Part shown: positions 34,848 through 44,229 of the stretch, in pieces
Layout: each line of letters begins with the position of its first letter
How positions within the stretch are numbered: the first letter of the stretch is position 1
Source of the DNA: Salinigranum rubrum
GTDB lineage: Archaea > Halobacteriota > Halobacteria > Halobacteriales > Haloferacaceae
DNA: 64,000 nt
Direction: 5' to 3'
Assembly: GCF_002906575.1 (NCBI RefSeq)
Contig: NZ_CP026309.1
Coordinates: forward strand, 558,001-622,000
Translations under genes and position numbers: made by a program
The notes under the pieces: generated by a model
Database searches by the model: none
What the model was told of the DNA's origin: nothing
Seen by the model: only the letters and a program-made list of their open reading frames with translations

Positions 34848-35642
34848 ATGAGCGACGGCGACGACCGCGCGGACGCGGGACGCACGGACGGGACCACCGG
34901 TGTAGATATCGATACGGATACCGGGCCTGACGATAGTGATTCAGGTTCGAAACGTGATAGTTCCCGGTCCCCGGGGGCGGTCCGTCGCAACACCCCGGGG
35001 GGAGGGGTCCGTCCCGGGGCACAGTCCATCACGCCCGACGCGCCCGAGGAGTTCGGCCTCGTCCAGGTCTGGTGGGGGAACGGCAAGGGGAAGACGACGG
35101 CCGCACTCGGCATGGCGGTCCGCGCCGCCGGTCACGGCTTCCGCGTCCACCTCCTCCAGTTCCTGAAAGGCGGCGCCGACTCCGTCGAGGCGGTCAGAGG
35201 CGAGTACAACGCCATCGCGGCCCTCCCGGGACTCAGTTACGAGAACCTCGGTCACTACGGGTGGGCCGGCATGGCCGACGGGAGCGACGACGCGGACCAC
35301 GCGGCGCAGGTCGAGGCCGGCCTCGAACGGGCCCGCGAACTCGTCGACAGTGCGGCGGATGCGGACCTCTCGACCCCGTTCGACCTCGACTCACCTCCCG
35401 AGGACGGGGTCCACATGCTCGTACTCGACGAAGTGCTGTACGCCGTCTCGATGGATCTGCTCGCTCCCGACGACCTGCTCGAACTGGTCGAAGACGCGCC
35501 AGACGGCCTCGAACTCGTCCTCACGGGAAGTCACGACGAGCCGACCTACCTCCTCGACCACGCGGACCTCGTCACGGAGGTTCGAAAGTCGAAGCATCCG
35601 ATGGACGACGGCCAGCGCGCGCGCCGCGGGGCGGAGTACTGA
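34848..35642 (+). CDS. cobA: cob(I)yrinic acid a,c-diamide adenosyltransferase CobA/BtuR
   Basis: ATP:corrinoid adenosyltransferase. After a 70-residue acidic, disordered extension (rich in Asp, Ser, Gly) comes the BtuR domain: P-loop WWGNGKGKTTAALGMAV, FLKG, and LVLDEVLYAVSMDLL with the metal-binding Asp. The end THDEPTYLLDHADLVTEVRKSKHP-like segment is typical. It attaches the adenosyl group to Co(I). The N-terminal extension is unusual against bacterial CobA and probably a halophilic addition. ATG at 34848. Confidence 0.9.
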   Translation: MSDGDDRADAGRTDGTTGVDIDTDTGPDDSDSGSKRDSSRSPGAVRRNTPGGGVRPGAQSITPDAPEEFGLVQVWWGNGKGKTTAALGMAVRAAGHGFRVHLLQFLKGGADSVEAVRGEYNAIAALPGLSYENLGHYGWAGMADGSDDADHAAQVEAGLERARELVDSAADADLSTPFDLDSPPEDGVHMLVLDEVLYAVSMDLLAPDDLLELVEDAPDGLELVLTGSHDEPTYLLDHADLVTEVRKSKHPMDDGQRARRGAEY

Positions 35643-35706
35643 GGCGATCGACCGACTCACACGCCGGCTTCCTTTTGAATGGCCTGAGCGAACAAGCACC
35701 AGTAGT

Positions 35707-36039
35707 GTGGGGCTCGGGTCGTTCGGTGAAAATGTGACCTCTGATAATCCCGTCGAGCACGGCCGGTCTCTCGTCACCGTTCGACGAACGGTGAACGAGC
35801 ACGGGACGATGACCGTCGAAGTACACGACTCGAACGAGTACCGGCAGGTCGTCGCGTTCGCCGCGGATCTGCGCGCCGTGTTCGCGAACCTCCCCACGGG
35901 GACGACCATCCCGGTCGAGATGGAGCGGCTCCACACCCGGGGGAACTGCTGGCGGGTGACGAGCGTCGGACCGACCGGTCGCGGCGGGAGCGAGACGGCC
36001 CGTCGACTCCCGGACTCGACTCCGCGCGCGACGCAGTAA
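35707..36039 (+). CDS. small haloarchaeal conserved protein
   Basis: A 110-residue protein. Core: SLVTVRRTVNEHGTMTVEVH, then VVAFAADLRAVFANLPTGTTIPVEMERLHTRGNCWRVT, a beta-rich single domain also seen, by memory, in the haloarchaeal DUF7999 group. No catalytic motif. Start GTG 35707 is set by a T-rich TATA-like stretch about 25-30 bp before it; GTG 35734 is possible. It sits between cobA and cbiP on the same strand. Confidence 0.58.
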   Translation: MGLGSFGENVTSDNPVEHGRSLVTVRRTVNEHGTMTVEVHDSNEYRQVVAFAADLRAVFANLPTGTTIPVEMERLHTRGNCWRVTSVGPTGRGGSETARRLPDSTPRATQ

Positions 36040-36124
36040 CGGTACGGTCCGACGCCGACGTCCGACTCTGTCGCCGACACGCGCGAGCGCCACGGCTTTG
36101 TAGTCCGAGAGCCCCCGGTCTCGT

Positions 36125-37699
36125 ATGCCGACGCTCCTGGTCGCCGGCACCGCGAGCCACGTGGGGAAGTCGACCGTCGCGGCCGGTCTCTGTCGACTCC
36201 TCGCCGACCGCGGCGTCGACGTCGTCCCGTTCAAGGCGCAGAACATGAGCACGAACGCCCGCGCCGTCCCGCGTGCGACGGGCGACGGCTTCGGCGAAAT
36301 CGGTATCTCCCAGTACGTCCAGGCCCGGGCCGCCCGCGTCTCCCCCACCACCGACCACAACCCCGTCCTCCTCAAGCCGCAGGGTGGCGGCGAGTCGCAG
36401 TTGCTCCTCCACGGCCGTGTCGCCGCGAGCGTCGCGGCCGGGCACTACTACGACGACCACTGGCACCGTGCCCGCGAGGCCGCCGCCACCGCCCACGCGC
36501 GACTCGCGGCGGCTCACGACCTCGTCGTCGCCGAGGGCGCCGGCTCTATCGCCGAGATCAACCTCCACCACCGCGACCTCGCCAACGTCGAGACGCCGCG
36601 GTTCGCCCGCGAGACGGACTCGGTGGCGATCGTCCTCGTCGCCGACATCGAACGCGGCGGGGTCTTCGCGTCCATCGTCGGCACGCTCGAACTCGTCCCC
36701 GACGACCTCCGGGAACTGATTCGTGGCGTCGTCATCACGAAGTTCCGCGGGGACGCCTCGCTGCTCGACTCCGGCATCGAAGCGGTGGAGTCCCGCACCG
36801 GTGTGCCCGTCCTCGGGGTCCTCCCGCACGACGACCCCGGCCTCCCCGAAGAGGACAGCGTCGCCGTTCCCCGTTCGGGGACCGTCCGAGGGGTCGACGA
36901 GAGCGACGGTGCGGACGCGGACGACGACGGCGTGCTCGTGGTCGTCCCGCGGCTCCCGCACATCGCCAACTACACCGACCTCGGCCCGCTCGAATCCCTC
37001 CCTGGCGTTCGGGTCGCCTACCGCGCGCTCGACGCGCCTCTCGACGACGCCGACGCGGTCGTCATCCCGGGCACGAAGAACTCCGTCGACGACCTGCTGG
37101 CGCTGCACGCACACGACTTCGGCGCTCGACTGGCTGTCTTCTCCGGCCCCGTCGTCGGCCTCTGCGGCGGCTACCAGCTCCTCGGCGAACGGCTCACGAA
37201 CGCGGCGGTCGAGGGGACGGGCGACGACAGGGTGGTCGAGGGACTCGGCCTCCTCCCGGTCGAGACGCGCTTCTCCGATGAGAAACGGGTCGTCGAGACG
37301 AGTCTGCGGCTGGACGCCACCGAGGGGCCGCTGGCCGGCGTCAGCGACGTCGTCACGGGGTACGAAATCCACCAGGGCCGAACCCGGGCGACGGACGCGG
37401 TCGAGACTCCCTTCGCACCTCTCGACGGCGAGCCGACGGCGGCGCTCGGTGCCTCCCGGAGACGGGTGGTCGGCACGTATCTTCACGGTCTGTTCGAGAA
37501 CCGCTCCGTGCGCGAGTCGTTCATAAATCCGCTCTTCGAAGCGAAGGGGAGCGAGTGGGTCGGTGAGGGTGACGCGGTCGGGACGGCGTACGACCGCGCG
37601 GCCCGACTCGTCTCGGGGATGAACGTCGACGCAGTGGTCGACGCGGTCGGTCTCGACGTCGCGGTCGACGACGCGGACCGAGGCCGCCGTCGCGGCTGA
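36125..37699 (+). CDS. cbiP: cobyric acid synthase CbiP/CobQ
   Basis: A 524-residue glutamine-dependent amidotransferase that adds the last four amides (b, d, e, g) to adenosylcobyrinic acid a,c-diamide. ATPase part: P-loop [10 protein letters not shown], then [12 protein letters not shown] and [13 protein letters not shown]. Glutaminase part: nucleophile in [11 protein letters not shown] and catalytic His in [10 protein letters not shown]. An acidic, low-conservation insert lies at about residues 250-280. Length slightly above the bacterial norm. Probably transcribed from its own or the cobA promoter. Confidence 0.93.
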   Translation: MPTLLVAGTASHVGKSTVAAGLCRLLADRGVDVVPFKAQNMSTNARAVPRATGDGFGEIGISQYVQARAARVSPTTDHNPVLLKPQGGGESQLLLHGRVAASVAAGHYYDDHWHRAREAAATAHARLAAAHDLVVAEGAGSIAEINLHHRDLANVETPRFARETDSVAIVLVADIERGGVFASIVGTLELVPDDLRELIRGVVITKFRGDASLLDSGIEAVESRTGVPVLGVLPHDDPGLPEEDSVAVPRSGTVRGVDESDGADADDDGVLVVVPRLPHIANYTDLGPLESLPGVRVAYRALDAPLDDADAVVIPGTKNSVDDLLALHAHDFGARLAVFSGPVVGLCGGYQLLGERLTNAAVEGTGDDRVVEGLGLLPVETRFSDEKRVVETSLRLDATEGPLAGVSDVVTGYEIHQGRTRATDAVETPFAPLDGEPTAALGASRRRVVGTYLHGLFENRSVRESFINPLFEAKGSEWVGEGDAVGTAYDRAARLVSGMNVDAVVDAVGLDVAVDDADRGRRRG

Positions 37700-37786
37700 G
37701 GCTGTCGGCGTAAACCGAGGTCGGCGACGCGGACCGAGGCCGACCGAGCCCGTACCTTCTTCGGCCCGACATCACATTGTCCGGTG

Positions 37787-38530
37787 ATGTCTCTCGCCTC
37801 GGTCCTCGCCGCGGACGACGGACAGTGTGTCGCGGCGGTCGGCGCCGGCGGCAAGAAGACGACGCTCTACCGCCTCGGTCGGCTTCTCGACTATGCCGTC
37901 GTGACGGCCACGGTTCGGATTCCGATCTTCGACGAACACGTCGGGGACGTCGTCGTCACTGCCGACCCCGTCTCGACGCTCCGCGCGCGTTCCGACGACG
38001 GGGACGTGTGGCCGCTCGGTCTCGTCCCCGAGCGCGAACGCGAGGACCGCTACCGCGGCTACGCTCCCCACACGGTCGACGGCATCGTGTCCGCCCACGA
38101 CGGTCCCGTGCTGGTGAAAGCCGACGGCGCCCGGAACCGATTGCTCAAGGCGCCCGACGGACGCGAACCGCAGTTCCCCTCCCGCGTCGACACGGTTCTC
38201 CCGCTCGTCAGCGCGCGGGTCGTCGGCAAGCCCCTGTCCGACGAGTGGGTCCACCAGCCCGAACTGGTCTCCGACCTCGCGGGCGTGGCCCTCGGCGACG
38301 ACATCGACGCCGCGGCCGTCGCGCGCGTCCTCGCCAGCCCCGCGGGTGGACTGAAGGGTGTCCCCGACGGCGCGGCCGTCGTCGCCGTGGTGAACATGGT
38401 CGACGACGACGCGCTTCGGGCCGTCGGCGGGAACATCGCCGCCGAGGCGCTCTCGCTCACCGACCGTCTCGACCGGGTCGTCCTCACCCAGCTAGTCGCC
38501 CCCGACCCCGTCGTCGAGGTGTTCGCGTGA
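37787..38530 (+). CDS. yqeC: YqeC-like putative molybdenum/selenium hydroxylase accessory protein
   Basis: A 247-residue protein with a P-loop-like motif VGAGGKKTTLYRLG, matching YqeC (TIGR03172), which in bacteria is linked to selenium-dependent molybdenum hydroxylases. KADGARNRLLKAP and VNMVDDDALR fit the family. Its role is not experimentally firm. Here it is convergent with mobA 21 bp away, consistent with a molybdenum cofactor connection. ATG 37787 preferred over GTG 37784. Confidence 0.75.
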   Translation: MSLASVLAADDGQCVAAVGAGGKKTTLYRLGRLLDYAVVTATVRIPIFDEHVGDVVVTADPVSTLRARSDDGDVWPLGLVPEREREDRYRGYAPHTVDGIVSAHDGPVLVKADGARNRLLKAPDGREPQFPSRVDTVLPLVSARVVGKPLSDEWVHQPELVSDLAGVALGDDIDAAAVARVLASPAGGLKGVPDGAAVVAVVNMVDDDALRAVGGNIAAEALSLTDRLDRVVLTQLVAPDPVVEVFA

Positions 38531-38551
38531 GACGACGCGCCCGTCCCCCGA

Positions 38552-39172
38552 TTACTCCTGGCCCCGGAGTCGCTCGTTCGCCGCGCGGAACTCCGACTCG
38601 GTGTTGAGGTTCTCGAAGGTGTCGCTCGCGGCGTGTGCGAACACCTCGTCTCCCCGGACGACGACGCGGTCCAGCGTCTCGATGGGCGTGAGGACCCGCG
38701 GTTCGCGTCCCTCGCTCGCGGCGAGTGCGTCGTCACAGGCGTCGGCCATCGCCGTGGCTCGGTACACCGCCTGCAGCGGTTCGTCGAACTCGCCCGGACG
38801 CGGAACCGCCGCGTCGTGACCCGCCGCCCGCTCGAAGAGGTACGCGAGGAAGTCGGGGTCGACGAACGGCATGTCGCAGGCGACGACGGCGGCGTACTCG
38901 GTCTCGACCGCGCGGAGGCCCGTCCGGATGCCGGCGACCGGGCCCCGGTCGGGGTCGGCGTCGACGGCGAACGTCGGGTCGGCCCCTGCGAGCGCGGCGT
39001 CGATGGCGTCGCGCTGGTCGGCTCGGCAGTTGACGACGAGTCGGTCGCAGGCGCGTGCGACCCGGTCGGCGACGCGACGAATCATCGGCATCCCGGCGAG
39101 GTCGGCGACGGCCTTGTCGCGGTCGCCGAAGCGCGTCGACCGACCGCCGGCGACGATGACTCCACTGCGCAT
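38552..39172 (-). CDS. mobA: molybdenum cofactor guanylyltransferase MobA
   Basis: A 206-residue nucleotidyltransferase that adds GMP to molybdopterin. The signature VIVAGGRSTRFGDRDKAV is at the N-terminus (GTP binding), the acceptor pocket around DRGPVAGIRTGL, and the metal-site VACDMPFVDPDFL. The product, MGD, is what NasA-type nitrate reductases need, so it supports the genes at 3.7-8.2 kb. Normal length. Confidence 0.92.
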   Translation of the reverse strand: MRSGVIVAGGRSTRFGDRDKAVADLAGMPMIRRVADRVARACDRLVVNCRADQRDAIDAALAGADPTFAVDADPDRGPVAGIRTGLRAVETEYAAVVACDMPFVDPDFLAYLFERAAGHDAAVPRPGEFDEPLQAVYRATAMADACDDALAASEGREPRVLTPIETLDRVVVRGDEVFAHAASDTFENLNTESEFRAANERLRGQE

Positions 39173-39448
39173 GCGCGGTGTACCGTCTCCGGTGTCAAGA
39201 GACTACGGCTCCCCGTTCGTCCCTGGCACGGAGCGGGCCCGAACCGGTCCGTGGACGCACCGTGCGTGATTCTCGTTGTGATTTCCACGAAATACCAATT
39301 CGGATGATTCTTCTCACGGGTGAGAATTCATACCGGATAGTTACGCGGAGACGAATAAGCGGGTGTTCCGCGTGGACCCGGGTAGCACGACCTGACAGCG
39401 TGCGGTCCGAAGATGAGATTCACGCCACACGTCTCGATGCTCTCGACG

Positions 39449-40720
39449 ATGGGGCAGCGGGACACGACGGACGACAGGAACGACCGGCCGAACACGGAGG
39501 GGACGGCCGAGGCAGCAGCCATAGCGGACGAGCGCACGGCGGCGCTCGAAGCGTACCAGCGGGAGGTGCTCGACGACCTTCAGCGCAAGGTCACCCGCCT
39601 CGCCGACGGCGACCTCACGGTCACGGCCGACGTCCCTAAGCCGCCGGCCGACTACCCGGAACTCCAGACGGCCTACGAGGAGTTCAACCAACTCTCGACG
39701 AACCTCACCCGCGCGACGACGAACATCCGCGCGGTCGTCGACGAGGCGACGGACGTCTCCGACGACCTCGCCGACACCAGCCAGGAGGTCAGCGCCTCGA
39801 CCGAGGAAGTGACTTCGGCAGTCGAGTCGATCGAGTCGTCGACCGCGGAGGTGGCCAGCGGCTCCGAACGACTGGCCACACAGACGCAGACGGCGAGTCA
39901 GAACGTCGACGACCTCTCCGCGTCGATTCAGCAGATAACCGCCTCGACGCAGGAGATTCGCGCACGCTCGGAGGAGGCGACGGCGCTCGTCGAGGGCGGC
40001 ACCGACGACACCCGGCGCGCGCTCGACCGGATCCGCGCGGCGACGCAGGCCTCCCGTGACGTCGCCCAGGAGATGGACGCCCTGGAGGAGCGGATGACCG
40101 AGGTCAACAACATCGTCGACCTCATCGTCTCCATCGCGGACCAGACGAACCTGCTGGCGCTCAACGCCAACATCGAGGCCGCCCGCGCGGGCGACGCGGG
40201 CGAGGGGTTCGGCGTCGTCGCCGACGAGGTGAAGTCGCTCGCGCGCGAATCACAGGACTCCGCCGACGACATCGCGGACATCATCACGGAACTACAGACC
40301 CAGTCGGAGGAGGTCGTCGGGAGCATCCGGAGCGCCAACACCGAGGTCGAAGAGGGTGCCGACGCGGTCGAGGACGTCGTCTCGACGCTCACCGAGATCC
40401 GCGAGCGGGTCGAACAGACCGACCGCGGCGTCGGGGAGATATCCGACGCGGTCGAGACGCAGGCGCACAACACCGAGCGGGTCTCGACCGTCGTCGAGGA
40501 GTCGTCGGCGCTCGCCGAGGAGATGAGCGCCTCGGTCCAGCAGGTGTCGGCCAGCGTCGACGAGCAGGCGACGGCGATGGAACAGATTTCGGACACTGCG
40601 CTCCGACTGAGTTCGCGCGGCGAGTGTCTCCACGAACTGGTCGACGCGTTCCGCGTCGAGGAAGACGAGTCCGCCGCGCTCGACGAACTGACCGACGACC
40701 TCGACGAGCTTTCGGCCTGA
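39449..40720 (+). CDS. soluble methyl-accepting chemotaxis transducer (Htr-like)
   Basis: About 423 residues with no membrane helix. Residues 25-80 hold a HAMP-like segment ([18 protein letters not shown]); the rest is a long coiled-coil signalling domain with the hairpin tip [40 protein letters not shown] split across the conserved turn. Candidate methylation Glu/Gln pairs lie in [12 protein letters not shown] and repeats. It would sense a cytoplasmic cue or partner with a separate sensor. I chose ATG 39449 since the earlier codons (from 39413) lack halophilic character. No chemotaxis genes are adjacent. Confidence 0.87.
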   Translation: MGQRDTTDDRNDRPNTEGTAEAAAIADERTAALEAYQREVLDDLQRKVTRLADGDLTVTADVPKPPADYPELQTAYEEFNQLSTNLTRATTNIRAVVDEATDVSDDLADTSQEVSASTEEVTSAVESIESSTAEVASGSERLATQTQTASQNVDDLSASIQQITASTQEIRARSEEATALVEGGTDDTRRALDRIRAATQASRDVAQEMDALEERMTEVNNIVDLIVSIADQTNLLALNANIEAARAGDAGEGFGVVADEVKSLARESQDSADDIADIITELQTQSEEVVGSIRSANTEVEEGADAVEDVVSTLTEIRERVEQTDRGVGEISDAVETQAHNTERVSTVVEESSALAEEMSASVQQVSASVDEQATAMEQISDTALRLSSRGECLHELVDAFRVEEDESAALDELTDDLDELSA

Positions 40721-40904
40721 GTCGCTCCCGCTTCACTCTTCTCCGTCTTCGGTCTCCCCACGTTCCCTCCGCCGCTCGTCCGCGCGATACTGTCGGAGTA
40801 CAGTTCCTTCAATATTGGGCGATTATATATTTGTCGAGTATTCTGTTGGTAACACGTTCGAAAACCCCGCGTCTAGTTATCCAAACCGGTATTTTGGAGC
40901 AGAG

Positions 40905-40914
40905 ATTTATATAC
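40905..40914 (+). promoter_or_regulatory. TATA box of a microprotein gene
   Basis: GATTTATATA is centred about 26 bp before the ATG at 40936, the expected distance for a leaderless start. Confidence 0.55.
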
Positions 40915-40935
40915 CAGATGCGACTCACTCTCGGT

Positions 40936-41064
40936 ATGGACACTCACACCCTCCCCGCTCCGACCCCGAGCGTCGTTCGACGTCACCTGGAGGCCGCACT
41001 GGCCGAGTCGACCGAACCGGAGGTCCGATTTCACCTCCGACAGGCGCTCCAGCTAGTCGCGTAA
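40936..41064 (+). CDS. 42-residue haloarchaeal microprotein
   Basis: Starting at an ATG placed 26 bp after a good TATA box, it reads MDTHTLPAPTPSVVRRHLEA and then an acidic helix ending VRFHLRQALQLVA. Two amphipathic helices are likely. Similar tiny proteins with a short HLxxAL...FHIRQALQ pattern occur in haloarchaea, as far as I recall. An in-frame ATG at 40918 is too close to the TATA box. Convergent with the TrmB-like gene, 11 bp away. Function unknown. Confidence 0.55.
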   Translation: MDTHTLPAPTPSVVRRHLEAALAESTEPEVRFHLRQALQLVA

Positions 41065-41075
41065 CGACGTCGCTG

Positions 41076-41903
41076 TCACGAGGACTTCCCGTGGTCGCGG
41101 TTCTGGTTCAGTCCGGTCGCCATCAGCCGACGGGTGATGACCACGACTCCGTTGTCGAACCCGCGTCCGAACACCGCACTTTCCGTCACGGTGTCGTTGG
41201 CCGTACTGTGACTCGAACTGATCAGAATCGTCCGTCGGTCCACCAGCAACAGTCGGCTGATGGTCGTGGTGTCGTCGGAGTCGTTGGGGACGCTTTCGAG
41301 CCACTCCAGCCCGGAGGTGAACACCTCGACCCCCGACAGTTTCTCTCGCATCTCGTCCCGAAGTTGATCCGTCACGGCCCCCACGACGACGTTAGTACCC
41401 TCAGCCGCCGCCGCGTTCAACTGCGCCGCGAGGTTGTCGGTGAACGCTTCCGCTCGACCGACGACCAGGACGACCTCCTCGTCGGCCGATTCGATGAGTT
41501 CGTTCGTCCGGCTCTCGATGGCCGTCGCCCCGGAGAGAGACCACACCTCGTGGGTGATTTCTTCTTCCCTGTCCAGCGGGAGCGAGTCGAGGTTTTCGAG
41601 CACGCTCGTCAACTCCTGGGCTCGCGACTCGTACTCCTGTCGGAGGAGTGCGACTGCCTCGCTTATGGGTGCTGCGCGGAACTGCTGGGGGTTCGTGTGC
41701 TGCGTCTCGACGAGGCCTTTCGCCTCCAGCACCCGAATAGCGTCGTACACCCGGGTCCGTGGCACGTCCGACGCCTGGCTTATGGTCTTCGCTGTCTCCT
41801 TCGGGAGCCGTGACAGCGCGACGAAACACTTCGCCTCGTACTCTTTGAATCCTAACTGTTGAAGCAACTCTACGGCCCGCTGTTGACTAGGTCGTTCTTT
41901 CAT
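41076..41903 (-). CDS. TrmB family transcriptional regulator
   Basis: A 275-residue regulator. Residues 8-78 form the winged-helix TrmB domain: LLQQLGFKEYEAKCFVAL, TAKTISQASDVPRTRVYDAIRVLEAKGLV. A short coiled coil follows, then a C-terminal domain with phospholipase D-like fold features (ESADEEVVLVVGR, LLLVDRRTILISSS) that in TrmB proteins senses sugars or other ligands. The target genes are not evident. An ATG at 41903 was chosen over an upstream TTG. The region before it (41904-42195) holds a nested inverted repeat. Confidence 0.88.
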   Translation of the reverse strand: MKERPSQQRAVELLQQLGFKEYEAKCFVALSRLPKETAKTISQASDVPRTRVYDAIRVLEAKGLVETQHTNPQQFRAAPISEAVALLRQEYESRAQELTSVLENLDSLPLDREEEITHEVWSLSGATAIESRTNELIESADEEVVLVVGRAEAFTDNLAAQLNAAAAEGTNVVVGAVTDQLRDEMREKLSGVEVFTSGLEWLESVPNDSDDTTTISRLLLVDRRTILISSSHSTANDTVTESAVFGRGFDNGVVVITRRLMATGLNQNRDHGKSS

Positions 41904-42069
41904 GGGTCCCAACCATAATACCGGGAACGCCGGTACCGTCTCTCCCGTTTAGGGGCCGGTCACAAGTCAGTTCCTGTGTCACGACTCGGCCTGCAAGTCC
42001 GGGAGTCCGTTCCATACGACGGAGAGGAGTGCGAGGAACATGAACTATTCTTGTCGCTCGCTAACCATA

Positions 42070-42139
42070 TTGCGCATTCCGCAGTATAACGGGGTGCTCG
42101 ATGCGGTTTGTCGGTCCACCGCATGTGTAGAATGCGCAA
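42070..42139. repeat. nested inverted repeats upstream of the TrmB-like gene
   Basis: Perfect 10-bp arms TTGCGCATTC (42070-42079) and GAATGCGCAA (42130-42139) enclose a second pair, ATGCGGT and ACCGCAT (about 42100-42124). The pair of nested arms could be a regulator site or a 70-nt stem. The region is 3' of the Lrp gene and 5' of the TrmB gene. The remainder of 41904-42195 shows no gene. Confidence 0.5.
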
Positions 42140-42195
42140 AATAAGCACAAAATTCTGCGTTTTCAACAACTCCCCTGAGTCTGTTCTTTTGGATG

Positions 42196-42693
42196 CTACG
42201 ACGAGTCCTCGGCTTCCTCCCCAGTGTCGGCCCCGCTGAAGTGGAAGTGGTTGAACGGCTGTGCCTGCCGCTGTCTGACGAGTTCCGAACTCTCGATTTC
42301 GAGCCCCAGCGCGTGAATCGCGTCGGTGATACGGGTGATGTCGCTCGTGCTCGTCCCGACGACCTCGATGTGGATGTTTCGTCGGCCGGTCATCATCTCC
42401 CGCATGTCGATGACGCCTTGCACCTCCATCGCCTCCTTGGCGAGTTCGGTCCGCCTCTTGGCGGGGGCCGTACAGATGAAGAGGACTCGAAGGGGGAGAC
42501 TCGCCGCCTCGTAGTCGATCTCGGGATGGTAGCCCTCGATGATGCCGTCCGCCTCGAGTTGGTCGATCCGGTTCCGCACGGTGCTCGGTGACACCCCGAC
42601 GGTGTCCGAGATCTCCTGTGCCGTCGTGCTCCGGGCCTCACGCTGCAGGAGATACAGGATGCCCCTGTCCACCTCGTCCAATTCGCGGGCCAT
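42196..42693 (-). CDS. Lrp/AsnC family transcriptional regulator
   Basis: A 165-residue regulator: N-terminal HTH (LDEVDRGILYLLQREARSTT, then SDTVGVSPSTVRNRIDQLEADGIIEGY) and a C-terminal ligand-binding ACT-like domain starting near residue 65 (LPLRVLFICTAPAKRR). Such proteins form octamers and respond to amino acids. The chain ends with FNHFHFSGADTGEEAEDSS, an acidic tail. Its target is not clear; it faces away from the HTH gene at 43063. Confidence 0.9.
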   Translation of the reverse strand: MARELDEVDRGILYLLQREARSTTAQEISDTVGVSPSTVRNRIDQLEADGIIEGYHPEIDYEAASLPLRVLFICTAPAKRRTELAKEAMEVQGVIDMREMMTGRRNIHIEVVGTSTSDITRITDAIHALGLEIESSELVRQRQAQPFNHFHFSGADTGEEAEDSS

Positions 42694-43062
42694 GCGACCT
42701 AGATACCGACCGATACATATGAAAACCGCGTGTCACGGTCCCGAAGGCTGTCGGCGGTCGATTCCAAATCGTTCACCCGGATAATCGTAACAGATTACCC
42801 AGGGGATGTCGTAGGAGCAGGTGGTGCGGAGTTCGGACGGGTCCCAACCAACCGTTACTCCGCGCCACTTCCCCTCTCCGGTTTATCGGTTCCAGGCGAG
42901 AGCGCTCCCTCCTCGGGCGGCCACACAGTGTTGTCACTCGGTTTCTCACACGTAGAGAAATCCGGAAAACCGGACGGGGTTATTAGTGCTGCTGACATGC
43001 TGTCGCTTTGGGGGGAAGAGCCTCTGACGTCGGACGAGCAGTCGACGACGAGGGGGTAGTCT
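42694..43062 (+). promoter_or_regulatory. 369 bp promoter region of lrp and the HTH gene
   Basis: The left part holds the lrp promoter. The right end has a TATA-like GTTATTAGT (about 42979-42987) about 15-20 bp before a 20-codon frame (42997-43059). No longer gene is supported. Confidence 0.4.
42997..43059 (+). CDS. possible 20-residue leader peptide
   Basis: ATG at 42997 opens MLSLWGEEPLTSDEQSTTRG and ends with TAG, 3 bp before the ATG of the next gene. Composition is halophilic and the TATA box sits at the right place, so translation is plausible. It could be a true leader or the N-terminus of the next gene after a frame loss. Confidence 0.3.
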   Translation: MLSLWGEEPLTSDEQSTTRG

Positions 43063-43374
43063 ATGACGTTAGACGAGCAGTTCAGCGCACTGGCTGACGA
43101 GTATCGGAGACAGCTTCTGGTTTCACTGGAGACGAAGTCGACGCGGCCTGCACGCCTTCTTTCATCGACCGAGGCCGGTTCTCACGGACCCGAGTTCGAG
43201 GACCTCCTTCTCCGTCACGTTCACCTCCCGAAGTTGGTCGCCCACGGCTACATCGACTGGAACGAGGAGACGTGGCAGGTGACACGCGGACCGAAGTTCG
43301 AAGAACTCCGGCCGTTACTCCGCGTGCTCCTGGCCAACTGGTCCACGTTCTCCGAGGTCGAACTGGGAGACTAG
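43063..43374 (+). CDS. haloarchaeal winged-helix (DUF7344/ArsR-like) regulator
   Basis: A 103-residue acidic protein. MTLDEQFSALADEYRRQLLVSL is the usual opening of haloarchaeal ArsR-like winged helices; RHVHLPKLVAHGYIDWNEETWQVTRGPKFEEL is the recognition helix and wing. No metal-binding Cys. It precedes the MinD-like gene by 81 bp on the same strand and might control it; this is only positional. Confidence 0.7.
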   Translation: MTLDEQFSALADEYRRQLLVSLETKSTRPARLLSSTEAGSHGPEFEDLLLRHVHLPKLVAHGYIDWNEETWQVTRGPKFEELRPLLRVLLANWSTFSEVELGD

Positions 43375-43455
43375 GGCCTTCCCCCTCGGAACGCTGACTC
43401 TCGCCTCCGAGAACTGCCACCGAACCCTTATACCCCGTACTCTCGCAGCACAGCC

Positions 43456-44229
43456 ATGGTAGAGGCATTCGCCGTCGCCAGCGGGAAGGGGGGAACCGGC
43501 AAGACGACGAGCACCCTCGCCCTGGGGATGGCGCTCGCGGAGACGTACGACGTCACCGTGGTCGATGCCGACACGGGGATGGCGAACCTGCTCTTCCACG
43601 CCGGCCTCGACGACGTCGACGTCACCCTCCACGACCTCCTCGTCGAGGAGACGGCCACGGGGGTCGAGGAGGCGACCTACGAACGCTTCGGGATGCGGGT
43701 CGTTCCGTGTGGGACGAGCCTCGCGGCGTTCGAGCGCGCCGAACCCGCCCTTCTCAGGGAGGTCGTCGCCGACCTCGCGGCCGACGCCGACGTGCTCCTC
43801 TTGGACTCGCCGGCCGCGCTCGACTCGAAGTCGGCCATCCTCCCTATCGTCCTCGCCGACCGGGTCGTCGTCGTCCTCCAGCCGACCATTCCGGCGCTCT
43901 CGGACGGCATCAAGGCTCAGGAGTACGCTCGGACCTACGGCGCGGAGACCGCGGGCGTGATCTTCAACCGGGTCCGCGACGACGAGGAGACCGAGACCAT
44001 CGCCCGGCAGGCCGAGCGGTACTTCGGCGGCGAGACGCTCGCGATGGTGCCCGAGAGCGACCTCGTTCGCGCGGCCCGCCGCGCGGGCGAACCCCTCCTG
44101 GCACACGCGCCCGACTCGGCGGCCGCGGCGGCGTACCGGGAGGCGGCACGCCGACTCGACGTCCGCCCGGGCAGCAGCGAAGACGTCGCCGACCGCTTCC
44201 GGAGCGCCGTCATCCCCGAGCGACTATGA
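43456..44229 (+). CDS. MinD/ParA family ATPase
   Basis: A 257-residue deviant Walker A ATPase (SGKGGTGKTTSTLALG) with VVDADTGMANLLFHAGL and VLLLDSPAALDSK. In haloarchaea several MinD homologues exist and control pole- and motility-related positioning rather than FtsZ placement. The C-terminus lacks a clear membrane-targeting amphipathic helix. It overlaps the next gene by 4 bp (ATGA), so the two are cotranslated. Specific partner unknown. Confidence 0.9.
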   Translation: MVEAFAVASGKGGTGKTTSTLALGMALAETYDVTVVDADTGMANLLFHAGLDDVDVTLHDLLVEETATGVEEATYERFGMRVVPCGTSLAAFERAEPALLREVVADLAADADVLLLDSPAALDSKSAILPIVLADRVVVVLQPTIPALSDGIKAQEYARTYGAETAGVIFNRVRDDEETETIARQAERYFGGETLAMVPESDLVRAARRAGEPLLAHAPDSAAAAAYREAARRLDVRPGSSEDVADRFRSAVIPERL

